Source of the DNA: Adiantum capillus-veneris
Taxonomy: Eukaryota > Streptophyta > Polypodiopsida > Polypodiales > Pteridaceae
Length of the DNA: 64,000 nt
Assembly (NCBI GenBank): GCA_014529385.2
Contig: CM043970.1
Location: 66,611,496-66,675,495 of the forward strand
Reading direction: 5' to 3'
Position 1 is the stretch's first letter. The number at the start of each line of letters is the position of its first letter. The notes under the pieces are model-generated. The model was not told where the DNA came from and did no database searches. It was given only the letters and a program-made list of their open reading frames with translations. The translations under genes and the position numbers were made by a program. Positions 25,312 through 37,529 of the stretch are shown one piece after another.

Positions 25312-25561
25312 CTACTCCTTCGTCATCATGGCTTCTACTTCAAGCAGTGATCCTTGCATCACTTGCATCATGTTAGAAAAATTTGGAACCCCCGACTCGC
25401 CAAAAGAAACACGTGTGATGAATTCTTAAAATAACCTCTTTACCTCCTCTGAAATCTCCATTTGCATCTCCCACCCCGGCTAGTTTTACGTCGGGTTCAC
25501 CAAAGATGTCGGAGGATATGTGTTCGCTATGTGAGCCGGGCAGGCGCCGGGCCTCTGGCTA

Positions 25562-26049
25562 TGGGAGGTGTGAAAGAGAGATAACAAGACACAGTGACAG
25601 CTCTGACAATCACCGCAATAATCAATTAATTGAATATTACATTGAGTACAACTTGGTCTTTAGCCACAGAGGGCTGTTAACACCATCGTCACTTGGATCA
25701 GCTGCTAACTAGGTGTTTAAGCTCCCGTTTACAGGATTAACTGGGCCTTTAACGACACTGGACATGACAAAATTCTAATTCAATCTCTAACGGATGATGG
25801 TGATGGAAATTTTCCTCATGTCGCTTCATCTGCTTCAAATACCTCGTGGAGTCTGCAAGATCCAACTTTGCTCACTTCCTCAATCATATAGCTTCAGTAG
25901 TTCTCAATTATCCTCCTTTGTGCACTTTGCATTGCCTCGTGCTTTCCTATTGCTTCTTACCTTGCTTTGTTTATCGTGCATGCCTTCTCCTACTTTCTTC
26001 TCTTGCTTTGATTCAAGACCAAGCTCGCGTTCTCAAGCTTACTCGCTTC
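25562..26049. repeat. Duplicated block, copy B, left part
   Basis: Matches 20,887-21,374 of copy A with scattered substitutions. It is broken at 26,049 by the copia element. Copy A at 21,370-21,374 preserves the unoccupied target (gcttc). Confidence 0.88.
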
Positions 26050-26331
26050 TATTGGGTTTTTAGGGTGGATACACACATGTAGCATTCATGTTGTAGACAC
26101 AAAATGAGGAGATATGAGAGAGAAATAAAATGCCTATGCAAGAGGAGAACTTACACCATTGAAATGAACAAAATAACTAGTGCATAAGCAAAGCTTGTAA
26201 ACTACAAGTGATGTCTAGTGCTTGTGGAGGGTGCCTTCTTATGTAGGCTTTCATGAGATGCTCTAGAGTGTTCTAGGGCTAGTTCCCACATGGCTAAGAG
26301 ATGGAGTGAAGGCATGTGTTTAATCCTTACA
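26050..26331 (-). repeat. 3' LTR of the copia element (282 bp)
   Basis: The plus-orientation copy starts TATTGGG (the other LTR has the canonical TGTTGGG) and ends CCTTACA. The pyrimidine-rich 'aagtccccctt' immediately inside is the complement of a polypurine tract for plus-strand priming. Confidence 0.94.
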
Positions 26332-26659
26332 AAGTCCCCCTTAAACTCATGCTTGGAACTCCTAAGGTTGCACAAAGGTATGTAGAAGGTTCATACATTT
26401 TGGATACATCATTTTTGGGTCTAATGTGGTACATAATGGTTCTCATATGGATACAACATTATTCCCTACATTGATACAACATAAAACGGTGCTCAAAGAG
26501 ATACAAAGCATCATCACCCTTAGGATACAACTTAAGGAGTGGGTAACTAAACCTAATGGGCTGAAAATGAACATTTAGTAAATATCATCATACTCATAAT
26601 TGGATTTGGATTTTGAGCCATAATTGGGGTTACCCTCCACATGATTTTTGTTAGAAAAA

Positions 26660-27554
26660 CTAGAGCAAGGAGAAGAGATGGATGAATGGATGAAGTTGAT
26701 GCTCTCGGCATCTTTGTTTGTCATCATCTCCGTCGTTATCATCATCACTATGCATATAGTGAACCTTGTAGGAAGACCTTTTACCTCGTTGAATGTCGGA
26801 GGTAGTGTTGGTGTTGAGCCCATTGTGGTTACAATATTGAGGCGCATGCCCCACTTTACCACACTTCACACACTTCTTGATTTTGTAGCAATTAAAAGAC
26901 ATATGATTTGTCTGTCCACAATGGTTACATGCTTTGAAGTTCTTCTTAGAAGACGATGAGACATACAAAGCTTGTGAGGTGTTCTCTTCTTTATGTGTGT
27001 GTTTCTTCTCTTGTTCTTGTGAAGAGTTGACAATGCTCTCAAGTGAAGGAATTGGTTCCTTATCTTTTAAGACCGTCACGATATTATCATATTGCAATGG
27101 AAGAGAATTAAGTAATACGGCAATTTTGTCTTCTTCTTCAATGTTGCATTCTATGTAACTTAGTTGTGTGCAAATGCTTTTTAGTCTATTGACTAAGCTA
27201 GATAAGCTTTCACCCTCTTGCATAACTAAGCTATAGAGTTGCATTTTAAGAGAAATCTTAGAGTGTTTTGATTTTTCCCCAAAATTCCTCTCAAGTATCT
27301 CCCATGCATGCTTAGCGGTAGTGGATTGGTCTAAATAGTGAACTATCTCATCCGCTACACTTGTGAGAAGAATGCCCAATGATTTTTCATCCTTAATTTT
27401 AAGTTCATGTTGTTGTGCACGTGAAGGTGGGTTCTCTTCATCAATATTAGATGTGATTATGCTCTAACCCTTTTTTCATTAGATATCCCTTTACCTTAAC
27501 TTGCCAAGTGTGGAATCCTACCCCATTAAAGATAGATAGATTATCATTACCCAT
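26660..27554 (-). pseudogene. Copia-type gag (UBN2-like) with two zinc knuckles, one frameshift
   Basis: This is the nucleocapsid/capsid protein that packages element RNA. Translation would start at the ATG 27,552-27,554 (MGNDNLSIFNGVGFHTWQVK). A frameshift near 27,450 then moves to the frame containing HAWEILERNFGEKSK and LSSLVNRLKSICTQLSYIE, typical of the copia gag domain. Two CX2CX4HX4C knuckles follow: CNHCGQTNHMSFNC and CVKCGKVGHAPQYC. An acidic Asp-rich tail (near 26,720) ends the protein at a stop; no protease DTGA motif follows. The length of about 295 codons matches a normal copia gag. It is the only gene of this element. Confidence 0.9.
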
Positions 27555-28540
27555 AGTGTATGATGGTAGGTGAATATGCAATGGCAAGAGTGGTCCTATC
27601 AAGAGACTCTCTTGATGGTGTCTTGGCCCGTTACAATAGCATACAAATGAAGCAAGTAAAATGTAGCATGTAGAGTTACAAAATGCTTGTTTTGGGTTAC
27701 CAAGTGCGGCAATGTATTTCCACTTGAAGGTAGAGTTGAAGCGTCCTTTTCCCCCTTTGTTGAAGAGTGTGGAATGATGAGAAATCAGCCTATTGCTTAC
27801 TGTTTTTGCTCATTTGAAATGTCCCCCTTTGTTGAAGTAGAATCGGCCTCGAGCTAGTGATGTAGACGCTCCCAATTGATGTAGTCTTTGTCGGCGAGTG
27901 TCGTAGTGTATTGCCCAAGCCTTAAGAGTGCTTAATAGAACATAAAAAGTAGATAGAAGGGCCTGTTTTCCACTTTTAATTCTCTGATATGAAAACAGAG
28001 AATTAATGAAGCTTAAAAACTCATAAAAATGTGACTAGTAGCTAGTGACTAGTTAGCTAGTCTTGTACTATTAATGTACGGAGCTTTAGGCATCAAAGGG
28101 GGCTGATTAGAGCAAGTAAATGGACTGTTTTTGAAGAAAACACAGTCATGGAAACTTCGAGAGCTTATTTGTGAAATAGAGGATAAGATAGACGAAGATA
28201 GGAGCTAGTAGAAGCCTACTCTTGCAAGAATGAAGCAAGTGAGAGTAAGGAGCATTGAGATCAAGCTTGGGGCTGATGGAGATCTGAAGCTTTCCATGAA
28301 AGCTAGGTGGGAAGAAGGAGAAGCTCCTAGAGGAGAGAGAAAGTAGGTGGTTGAATGAGCAAGAATCAAGTGAAGAGCACTTTCCACATTTCAAAGCCAC
28401 TTGTCCACTTGCATGCCCACTTGTGAGGCTTGACTTTCTCCTCTTTTAGCTCTTCCAAATACGTTTTAGAGAGAGAGTGTGAGAAAACCACCTGAAAGTG
28501 AATGCTAGTGTGTGATAGTCAGCCCATGAGGGTCTTTAAT
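27555..28540 (-). other. Leader of the copia element, no gene
   Basis: Nearly 1 kb separates the primer binding site from the gag start, longer than the usual copia leader. One minus-strand frame (28,400-28,146, 84 codons, Ser/Leu/Phe-rich) is present but has no recognisable motif. Confidence 0.6.
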
Positions 28541-28552
28541 GCTCTGATACCA
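28541..28552 (-). other. Primer binding site of the copia element (initiator Met-tRNA)
   Basis: The minus strand reads TGGTATCAGAGC, the exact complement of the plant initiator Met-tRNA 3' end. It lies two bases inside the right LTR and fixes the element's orientation. Confidence 0.93.
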
Positions 28553-28554
28553 GT

Positions 28555-28836
28555 TGTTGGGTTTTTAGGGTGGATACACACATGTAGCATTCATGTTGTA
28601 GACACAAAATGAGGAGAGATGAGAGAGAAATAAAATGCCTATGCAAGAGGAGATCTTACACTATTGAAATGAACAAAATAACTAGTGCATAAGCAAAGAT
28701 TGTAAACTACAAGTGATGTCTAGAGCTTGTGGAGAGTGCCTTCTTATGTAGGCTCTTATGAGATGCTCTAGAGTGTTCTAGGGCTAGTTCCCACGTGGCT
28801 AAGAGATGGAGTGAAGGCATGTGTTTAATCCTTACA
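28555..28836 (-). repeat. 5' LTR of the copia element (282 bp)
   Basis: It starts TGTTGGG and ends CCTTACA in plus orientation, the same length as the left LTR. It is flanked on the right by the target duplication acttc. Confidence 0.94.
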
Positions 28837-29045
28837 ACTTCCACCTCGACAAGTTTACTTGCTCTGATCTCGGTTGCTTGTTTTATCTCGACCTTGCTTG
28901 GAGTGTCCTTTTCCCTCGGCTTGCTCAAGTTTTGAGAGCTTCTTGCTCAAGCTCCTTGCTCAAGGACTCTCGTCCATGCTCTCCAGTGAACCTTATTCTT
29001 CTCGGCTTGCTTAAGCTTCGAGATCTTCCCACTGGCTTCAAGAAC

Positions 29046-29046
<1 letters not shown>

Positions 29047-29139
<93 letters not shown>
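29047..29139. repeat. (GA)n microsatellite in copy B
   Basis: About 46 GA units at the position equivalent to 21,504-21,594. Confidence 0.97.
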
Positions 29140-29142
<3 letters not shown>

Positions 29143-30970
29143 TATAGAGTGAGTTTTTCCCTTTTCTGGGATCTCTCTCTTCCCTTCTTCTTTCCTCTTA
29201 GTCTCCTCCTTGAGATCTCCTTTTCTTGCAATACTCCTTCATGCAAAAAGTTGTCCCGCTAATAATAACGTTTGCTCGCCCTTAGTAGTGGCACCGGGAA
29301 TCATTGACATGGCACGAGAGTCGTCTCAATGATGTGGCAGGAGACAAGTCCGACACTGCTGTAATCTGCCCGGACCAGTGCTAAAAACACGCGCCCTAGC
29401 GACCTCGTCATTTCTCGTCTCTGGATCTTGCTCATCAGAGCATCACCACAGTCTCTGCATCTCTCCTTCTCCCTCCACGTTGCCTGCACTCCCTTTTGCA
29501 CACCATCTCCTTCTTTTTCTTCTTTTGATTACACACCCACTAAAATTAGGGTGGCCATTAGATAATCCTTTGGGCGGCCGGCCTCCCTTTGGGTTTTAGT
29601 GGGCGGCTTTAGGCCCTTGTAGGTCACCACATTTGTCATGCATATTGGCAAGGGACTTCCAAGCACAACATCTTTCTCCATCATCCCCTATCGAGCCTGG
29701 CATGTCCCACAATCATTAAGCTCTATGAGATGACATTTCGGATAATGGCTCATTAAGAAATTTTTGTACTTCCTGCATACATAACCATATTCGGCATACA
29801 CGCCGACGTCAAGACTCCCATTAGCGGTAATCTGACAATATCATCAGGATTTCATTTTCATTCTACCGGCCAAGCACTGCATGAAATGACATCCCGGGCA
29901 TGACTCTCATCAAGCTATTAGTGCTCCCGCATCACAAAACCTAAACAATAGACAAAACTCCTTGCTAAGACACTGACCGAGCCAACGGACCAGTACGGAA
30001 CTGGCTCTAGTGGATCTTTTACAACCAATATCTTGGCAACCGGAACTCTGATCACACTGATCTGAAAAGACCGACGCGCTCCACAGAGCGAGCACTTCAG
30101 GCCCATGCATTCATTTCATTTTTGTCACCTCAGCTACAAAAGCCCAATCCGGTACGGATCTGCAATCGACTTGAACTTCAAACTGCCATAACTTCTTCAC
30201 CGTAGCTGCCATCGACGAGCCGTAAAGATAGGCCGATAGAGCACTTCAAGCACTACAGTTTTTAGCATCATTAAGGCATATTTTGGCCCTTTTAGTTGCA
30301 TTTGACATACATTCAGCATTAAACTTGGCCTATTACCTAGCCCTAACCACTGTTCATTAATCATGTAAGCTTCAAATAAACTTGATGTGCATTTTATTGC
30401 ATCTTTCTTAGCATGGGAGCGGAGCTGCAAGACATCTACCCCCTCTGAACCTGCACAACCTCCGGTCTGTGCCAACTACACTTCAATATGCATCTGCTAT
30501 AGGTACCTTACACTCCTTACCATCATCAAACTCACATAACTGGTAAACATATGAAAATTAAAATAAGGCTTATACCCTATCATCAATGTTCTCGCTTAAT
30601 CATTAGGTAGCTACCCATCAAAAATCTCTAAACAGTATCTATCGTGTCTTCAAAGTATTCAATTATGGATATCCTGTTTAGTGAACCGCGCCAGACTCAA
30701 GTGCTCCAATTAATGATGGATACGGCTTGACCATTAAGCTCTCTTTAAGGAACCCTGTCAAGCTCAAGTATGCCTTACTCTCTCTGCACACAAAATGGCC
30801 GTCAAGTCCTTTACCTTAATTTTTGGTAGCAGAACCAACTCAAAAGATACTTCAACAATTGTTAAAAGAAGTCAGCTGGAAGCCAGCCATGTAATCTTGT
30901 TGAATGCATAACCAAAACTCTTCTAACTCAACTTAAATCTAGAAAACAAAATTTTGTACCATGCAAGCCG

Positions 30971-31486
30971 CTACAATAGATAAGTGGTACTCTTCAAATC
31001 AGTAACTTTGGACTTTAGTAGTCCCTCAGGATCAAATGGAAACCTAATCATCTCTCCCACTGTGAGCATTCCTTTAAAAAAATTGCACCATCCTCCAGGA
31101 TCATAGGGATAATGCAAGAGTTTCCAATCTGTAGAGCATAAACACAAATTAATCCACAAATATTCATGACAACCACCTGTATCATATGGCATATAAAGTA
31201 ATTGACACCAATCATAGCTGGCATGATAACCTCCTGGGTCGTAAAGTAGTAGAAGATCATATTTCAAGTATATTGCATCTCCACAAACTTTCTCATAGCA
31301 TAGGAACAAAAAGTCCCAAATTCCCATCATAGCAAAACCCAGAGGCAAAATGAATTCAATCACTATGGTTTCCAAAATATCAATCTGCATTTGTGAGTCA
31401 TTGAATGCCATCACTTCATTTGATAACACAAATGCTGCATGGTTGCCTTCTCTAGTAGGCACAAACTCCTCATCCAAAAGAAACAT
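30971..31486 (-). pseudogene. YDPGG-repeat frame in copy B, N-terminally truncated
   Basis: A 171-codon minus-strand frame, the best-preserved version of the C-terminal part of the copy A protein. It contains LLYDPGGYHASYDW, LLYMPYDTGG, LLHYPYDPGGW and IRFPFDPEGLL: four related motifs spaced about 19-27 residues apart, each preceded by an aliphatic/aromatic stretch. The gag-like N-terminal half present in copy A is deleted here. Product unknown. It is open where copy A has a nonsense codon, so copy A decayed after the duplication. Confidence 0.4.
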
Positions 31487-31714
31487 AAGCTCATATGTTG
31501 CAGGATGTTCTTCACTACTCTTGTCACAAGAAACTAGAAATTACTCTAGTGCATCATCAAGCAGATCCATAAGCTCCATATCTTCCTCCTTGGAAGAACC
31601 ACTGAGTTTCTGAGTCTTATCACATGAAACCTCATCGCTTGTTTCATACATAGGCACGAATTGTTCTGGCAACTTCACACTCCCATTCAAATATCTTTCC
31701 ACTTCAATACCCCC

Positions 31715-32463
31715 TTCTAAATACGACTCCCATTAGCCGTAATCTGACATTATCATCAAGATTTTGTTTTCCCCATCAGTATCTCCTGCCCTCAAGATGC
31801 AAGTATTAGTGATTGCTTTGAAGTAAGGCCTTCCCATCACATCCAATAAAAAGTATCAGAGTTTTATTCCTGTTAGCCGAGTATACGACCACTACCGGCC
31901 AAGCACTGCATGACATGACATCCCGGGCATGAGTCTCATCAAGCTATTACTACTCCCGCATCCCAAAACCTAGACAATGGACAAAACTCCCAGCTGAGAC
32001 ACCGATCGAGCCGACCGGACCAATACGAAATCGGCCCCCAGTGGATCTTTTACAACCAATATCTTGGCAACCGGAACTCCGATCACTGATCTAAAAAGAT
32101 CGACGCGCTCCACAGAGTGAGCACTTCAGGCCCGTGCATTCATTTCATTTCTGTCACCTGAGCTGCAATAGCCCAATCCGGTACGGATCTGCAATCGACT
32201 TGAACTTCAAACTTCCATAACTTCTTCTTCGTAGCTCCAATCGAAGAGCCGTAAAGATAGGCCGAAAGAGCACCTTAAGCACTATAGTTTTTAGCATCAT
32301 TAATGCATATTTTGGCCCTTTCAGCCGCATTTGACATACATTCAACAATAAACTTGGCATGTTACTAGACCCTAATCAATGTTCATTAAGCATGTAACCT
32401 TCAAACAAACTTGATGTGTATTTTTTTGGCATCTTTCTTAGCATACGAGCGGAGTTGCACGAC
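31715..32463. repeat. Duplicated block, partial copy C
   Basis: Matches 22,305 to about 23,040 of copy A, including the roughly 115 bases missing from copy B near 29,855. It ends at 'gttgcacgacacc' next to the resumed 620-bp array. Confidence 0.8.
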
Positions 32464-34358
32464 ACCAGGCATAGGGGAAAAACGGGTATTTCTCTCTCTC
32501 ACACTCTTTGTCTTTTTCCATATAGGAAATATGGTTCTCTATAACTCTTTCTTGCACACACACACTATCCTCCAAAGATAGAGATATATAGTTTAAAAGG
32601 GGCGGGGTGGAGGGGAACCACCTCCGCGGGGTTAGGGGCATCGCCCATAGATTTTTTTTTGAAGTGAATTCCTAGTATAGAGTTACGCATGTTTTGCATC
32701 TTTTCAACCATGATTTCTTTACTTTTGGCCGTGTGAATTGGTTAATGTTTTATACTGCTTTTGTTTTTTTTTACTCGTATGATAAAACATGGACTTGTAT
32801 CTGACATAGCACTCTAATAAACCCTATCAAGATTAGGCAAACAAAGAAAGCACACGTGTATCGCACACAATTTGAGTATACACGCGTGCACAGGAGCGAA
32901 CCCGACATCGTACTCAACGCACAGGTGGAGCGCATAGGATTGACAGTTCACGCAGAGGATAAAGAAACAGCATCGTACACAACGCTTTCCAGAAGGGCAG
33001 CATCAGAAATAGCTTCTTCTCAGGAGACATTGTGCACCTCACGAATACGGGAAAAACAGGTATTTCTCTCTGTCACTCTTTGTCTTTCTCCATATAGAGC
33101 AGATGGTTCTATGTAACTCTTTCTTGCACACACACACTCTCGTCAAAAGACAAAGATACATAGTTTAAAAGGAGAGGGGTCAACGGGCAGCGCTCATTGA
33201 TTTTTCTTTTAGAACTGAATTCCTAGTATAGAGTTATGCATGTTTTTCATCTTTTCAACCATGATTTCTTTAATTTTGGCCGTGTGACTTGGTTAATGTT
33301 TTATACTGCTTTTGTTTTATTTCAATCCTATGATAAAACGTGGACTTGTAGCTTACGTGAAATTCTAATAAACCCTATCAAGATTAGTCACAAAGAGAAT
33401 GCACGAGAAACTCACACAGAGAAAGCAGACAAGCAGGAAACACAAAAAAATCCCACGTCGATCGCACACAGTTGGAGTATACGCATGCGCACACGAGCGA
33501 ACCCGCCATCGTACACAACGCACTGATGGAGCGCACAGAATTGACAGTGCACGTACAGGATAAAGAAACACCATCGTACGCAATGATTTACAAAAGGGCA
33601 GCGTCGGGCATAGCTTCTTCTCAGGAGACATTGCACACCTCACGAATAGGGGAAAAACAGGTATTTCTCTCTCTCTCTCTCCCTCTCTGTCTTTCTTGCA
33701 CACATACACTCTCATCAAAAGACAAAGAAACATGGTTTAAAAGGGGCGCGGTCGAGGGGCAACGCCCCCGCGGGGCTAGGGGTAGCGCCCATAGATTTTC
33801 TTTTTTTAAGTGAATTCCTAGTAGAGAGTTATGCATGTTTAGCATCTTTTCAATCATGATTTCTTTAATTTTGGCTGTGTGAATTGGTTAATGTTTTACA
33901 GTGCTTTTGTTTTTTCTTATATATATGATAAAGTGTGGACTTGTAGGCATTCTAATAAACCCTATCAAGATTAGGCACAGAGAGATCGCACGAGCAACGC
34001 ACATAGAGAAAGCAGATGAGCAGCAAACATAGAGAAAACGCACGTGGATCACACACAGTTGGAGTATATGCGTGCGCACACGAGCGAACCCGCATTGTAC
34101 ACAATGCAGAGGTGGAGCGCACATGATTGACAGTTCACGCACGGATAAAGAAAAAGCATCGTACACAACGCTTTCCAAAAGGGCAGCATCGGGCATAGCT
34201 TCTTCTCAGGAGACATTGCACACTTCACGAATAGGAGAAAAACAGGTATGTCTCTCTCTCTCATTCTCTGACTTTCTCCATATAGAGAAGATGGTTCTCT
34301 ATAACTCTTTCTTGCACACACACACTCTCGTCAAAAGACAAAGATACATAGTTTAAAA
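32464..34358. repeat. 620-bp tandem array, second block (left part)
   Basis: Same unit as 1-9,046, with landmark copies near 32,714, 33,270 and 33,862. The first unit starts in mid-phase ('ataggggaaaaacggg'). Several units have partial deletions. Confidence 0.92.
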
Positions 34359-34780
34359 GTATTCCCACACACATACACATATTCCCAAACATCGTCTTCC
34401 TCTCTTTCACATACATAACCACATTGAAATCTGTTATCTTGCTGTCTCTCTCTTGAAAAGACATGCACATATTCCCACACATCGTCTTCCTCTCTTCCAC
34501 ATACATAAACACAGTGAAATCTGTTATCTTTCTCTCTCTTCTCTCTCTTGAAAACAGGTATTTCTCTCTCTCTCTCTCTCTCTCCATCTATCTCTGTATC
34601 TTGTTGTCTCTCTCTTGAAAGTACACGCTCATGTATGTGTGCGTCTGTGTTATCTATGCATATGTATGTATATTTGTGTTGTTTCATTGTAATACTCATA
34701 CATAATGTAAATACACAATTACACTTAATTACAATATGCACACATAGATACACAATTACACAATGACACTTAATTACAAT
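34359..34780. repeat. Interspersed repeat with 'cacatattcccacac' and CT-rich parts
   Basis: A stretch unlike the 620-bp unit. A roughly 110-base sub-unit containing 'aaatctgttatctt' and 'tctctctcttgaaaa' is repeated inside it, followed by a TA/TG-rich segment ('catgtatgtgtgcgtctgtg'). The whole stretch recurs at 36,190-36,715. In both places it joins the 620-bp unit directly after 'gtttaaaagt', so it is an insertion or an alternative unit form. No gene. Confidence 0.75.
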
Positions 34781-36190
34781 ACGCACAGGTGGAGCACACA
34801 GGATTGACACTGCACGAACAGGATAAAGAAATAGCATCGTATGCAATGCTTTACGGAAGGGAATCATTGGGCATAGCTTCTTCTCAGGAGACATTGCACA
34901 CCTCACGAATAGGGGAAAACCAGGTATTTCTCTCTCTCTCTCTCCCTCTCTGTCTTTTTCCATATAGAGAAGATTTTTCTCTGTAACTCTTTCTTGCACA
35001 CATACACTCTCGTCAAAAGACAAAGAAACATAGTTTAAAAGGGGTGAGGTCGAGGGGCAGTGCCCATAGATTTTCTTTTTTAAAGTGAATTCCTAGTATA
35101 GAGTTACGCATGTTTAGCATCTTTTCAACCATGATTTCTTTAATTTTTGCCGTGTGAATTGGTTAATGTTTTACAATGCTTTTGTTTTTTTTTAATCCTA
35201 TGATAAAACGTGGACTTGTAGGCAGCACGAGAAACACACACAGAGAAAGCAGATGAGCAGCAAACACAGAGAAAATGCACGTGGATCGCACACAGTTGGA
35301 GTATACTCACGCGCACAGGAGCGAACCCGACATCGTACACAACACACAGGTGGAGTGCACATGATTGACAATTCACGCACAAAATGAAGAAACAACATCG
35401 TACGTAACGCTTTTCAGAAGGGCAGCATCGGGCATAGCTTCTTCTCGAGAGACATGGCACACCTCACGAATAGGGGAGAAACAGGTATTTCTCTCTGCCT
35501 CACTCTTTGTCTTTCTTCATATAGAGAAGATGGTTCTCTGTAACTCTTTCTTGCACACACACACCTTCTCGTCAAAAGATAGAGATTAAAAGAGGCGGGG
35601 TCGAGGGGCAACACCCATAGATTTTCTAAAAAAAAGTGAATTCCTAGTATAGAGTGACGCATGCTTTGCATCTTTTCAACCATGATTTCTTTAATTTTGG
35701 CCGTGTGAATTGATTAATGTTTATACTGCATTTGTTTTTTTTTAATCCTATGATAAAATGTGGACTTGTAGCTTACATGGCATTTTAGTAAACCCTATCA
35801 AGATTAGGCACAGAGAGAGCGCACGAGCAACGCACACAGAGAAAGCAGACGAGCAACACACACACAGAAAGCACACGTGGATCACACAAAGTTAGAGTAT
35901 AAGCACGTGCATAGGAGCAAACCTGGCATCGTACACAACACACAGGTGGAGCGCACATGATTGAGAGTTCCCGCACAGGATAAAGAAATAGCAGCATATC
36001 CAACGCTTTCCAAAAGGGTAGCATCGGGCATAGCTTCTTCTCAGGAGACATTGCACTTTACGAATATGGGAAAGACAGGTATTTCTCTCTCTCACACTCT
36101 GTGTCTTTCTCCATATAGAGAAGATGGTTCTCTGTAACTCTTTCTTGCACACACACACTCTCTTCAAAAGATAGAGATACACAGTTTAAA
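34781..36190. repeat. 620-bp tandem array, second block (right part)
   Basis: Array units resume at 'acgcacaggtggagcaca', with landmarks near 35,142 and 35,692. These units carry the shortened GC-rich block. The last unit is cut at about 36,190. Confidence 0.9.
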
Positions 36191-36715
<525 letters not shown>

Positions 36716-37302
36716 TAACACATTGTAATATTAGTATACTTGAATGGAAGACTTACTTGCGTGATCTGTTAAAGTCGATTCTTGTAGCAAGTTCTGGATC
36801 TATGCTGACCTGATTTTCCTCTAATCCATTTGTAGATCTGATTGTAACTTTTGTTTCTCAACAAAAGAAGTTTTGTTTAGTGATACACCTAATGGACATA
36901 AATGGCTGAAACTAGGACATGTAGACCAAAAATACGTGTATTTCTTCGGATGAATAGATACACTAGTTGGTGACCCTTACCACAAGTGGTGGACCTTGAA
37001 TTTAAACCCCCCATGTACAAAATATCATGGGTTTAAGGTATTTCAATGGAGCCTAGTATCTTGGAGACATGGTGGAGCTTGCTTCTCTTCATGTTTCAAT
37101 TCAGCATATCTTGGAGAAATGGTGGAGCATCCTTCTCTCCATGTTTCAATGCCTAGCTTGGACAAGCGGTGGAGCTTTTCTTTTCTGTATGTTTCAATAC
37201 AGTTAGCTTGGACAAGTGGTGGAGCTTGGAACCAAACCCCATGTAAAACCTATCATGGTTATTCCAAGTGGTGAGAGATAATACCCTTTAACACTAGAAT
37301 GG

Positions 37303-37328
37303 TAACAGGACACTTTTGTGTCCTGTTA
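37303..37328. repeat. Subterminal perfect hairpin of TTAA element copy 1
   Basis: An 11-bp perfect stem with a TTTT loop, 12 bases inside the terminus. The equivalent at the matching end of copy 2 (61,415-61,440) is also a perfect palindrome; at the opposite ends it is degenerate. It could be a transposase binding site. Confidence 0.8.
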
Positions 37329-37529
37329 AGTGACCATTTTGCTTGAATTATTTGAAGAGTATGAAAATGATTTTCTAGGTGCTATATATCCACAAATTTG
37401 CCTTATGAGCTGAAAAAAACATAGCATTTTTTTTGGAGTATCGATCTCACCATTAACCTTACTCTTGCACAACATTTTTGAACCTAAACTGTGTGAAAAA
37501 ACGGGTCCTATTTTTGGATTTTTTTTCAA
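37326..37529 (-). CDS. Unrecognised 67-codon frame in TTAA element copy 1
   Basis: The minus-strand frame contains GPVFSHSLGSKMLCKSKVNG and CGYIAPRKSF. A corresponding frame, about 85% similar at the protein level, is open in copy 2 at 61,205-61,417. The family is not recognised and no motif identifies it as a transposase. Conservation may only reflect the youth of the copies. Confidence 0.25.
   Translation of the reverse strand: MKKNPKIGPVFSHSLGSKMLCKSKVNGEIDTPKKMLCFFQLIRQICGYIAPRKSFSYSSNNSSKMVT

Larger units (their letters stand above)
20887..25560. repeat. Large duplicated block, copy A
   Basis: From 'tgggaggtgtgaaagagaga' at 20,887 the sequence is matched by 25,562-26,049 plus 28,842-31,708 (copy B) and, for the part 22,305-23,040, by 31,720-32,460 (copy C). 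Shared landmarks include a long (GA)n tract, the 'acccactaaaattagggtgg' stretch, and a block with four YDPGG-like codon motifs. Copy A extends further right than B, from about 24,350 to 25,560. The size, tandem order and content suggest repeated mobile-element sequence, but no convincing LTR pair or primer site was identified. Confidence 0.8.
26045..28841 (-). mobile_element. Complete gag-only Ty1/copia element with 5-bp target duplication
   Basis: Two direct repeats of exactly 282 bp (26,050-26,331 and 28,555-28,836) flank a 2.2-kb interior. Target duplication is gcttc (26,045-26,049) and acttc (28,837-28,841), with one mismatch. The site is uninterrupted in copy A at 21,370. A Met-tRNA primer site (28,541-28,552, minus) abuts the right LTR and a purine-rich tract abuts the left LTR, so the element reads leftward. 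It encodes only gag; protease, integrase and RT are absent, so it must depend on proteins of another element. The LTRs differ at about ten positions by eye, meaning a fairly recent insertion. Confidence 0.95.
28842..31710. repeat. Duplicated block, copy B, right part
   Basis: Matches about 21,380-24,350 of copy A. It includes the (GA)n tract at 29,047-29,139 and a deletion of about 115 bases near 29,855 relative to copy A. Confidence 0.85.

Noticed and set aside
28541-28552. Partial tRNA-like sequence (gctctgatacca)
   Set aside because: It is the primer binding site of the copia element; no cloverleaf surrounds it.
36968-36980. Firm assignment of the inverted-repeat element to the CACTA superfamily from its CACTAG edge
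   Set aside because: The right edge matches only partly (ACTAGGTGA), no 3-bp duplication was found and no transposase is visible, so it stays a possibility.
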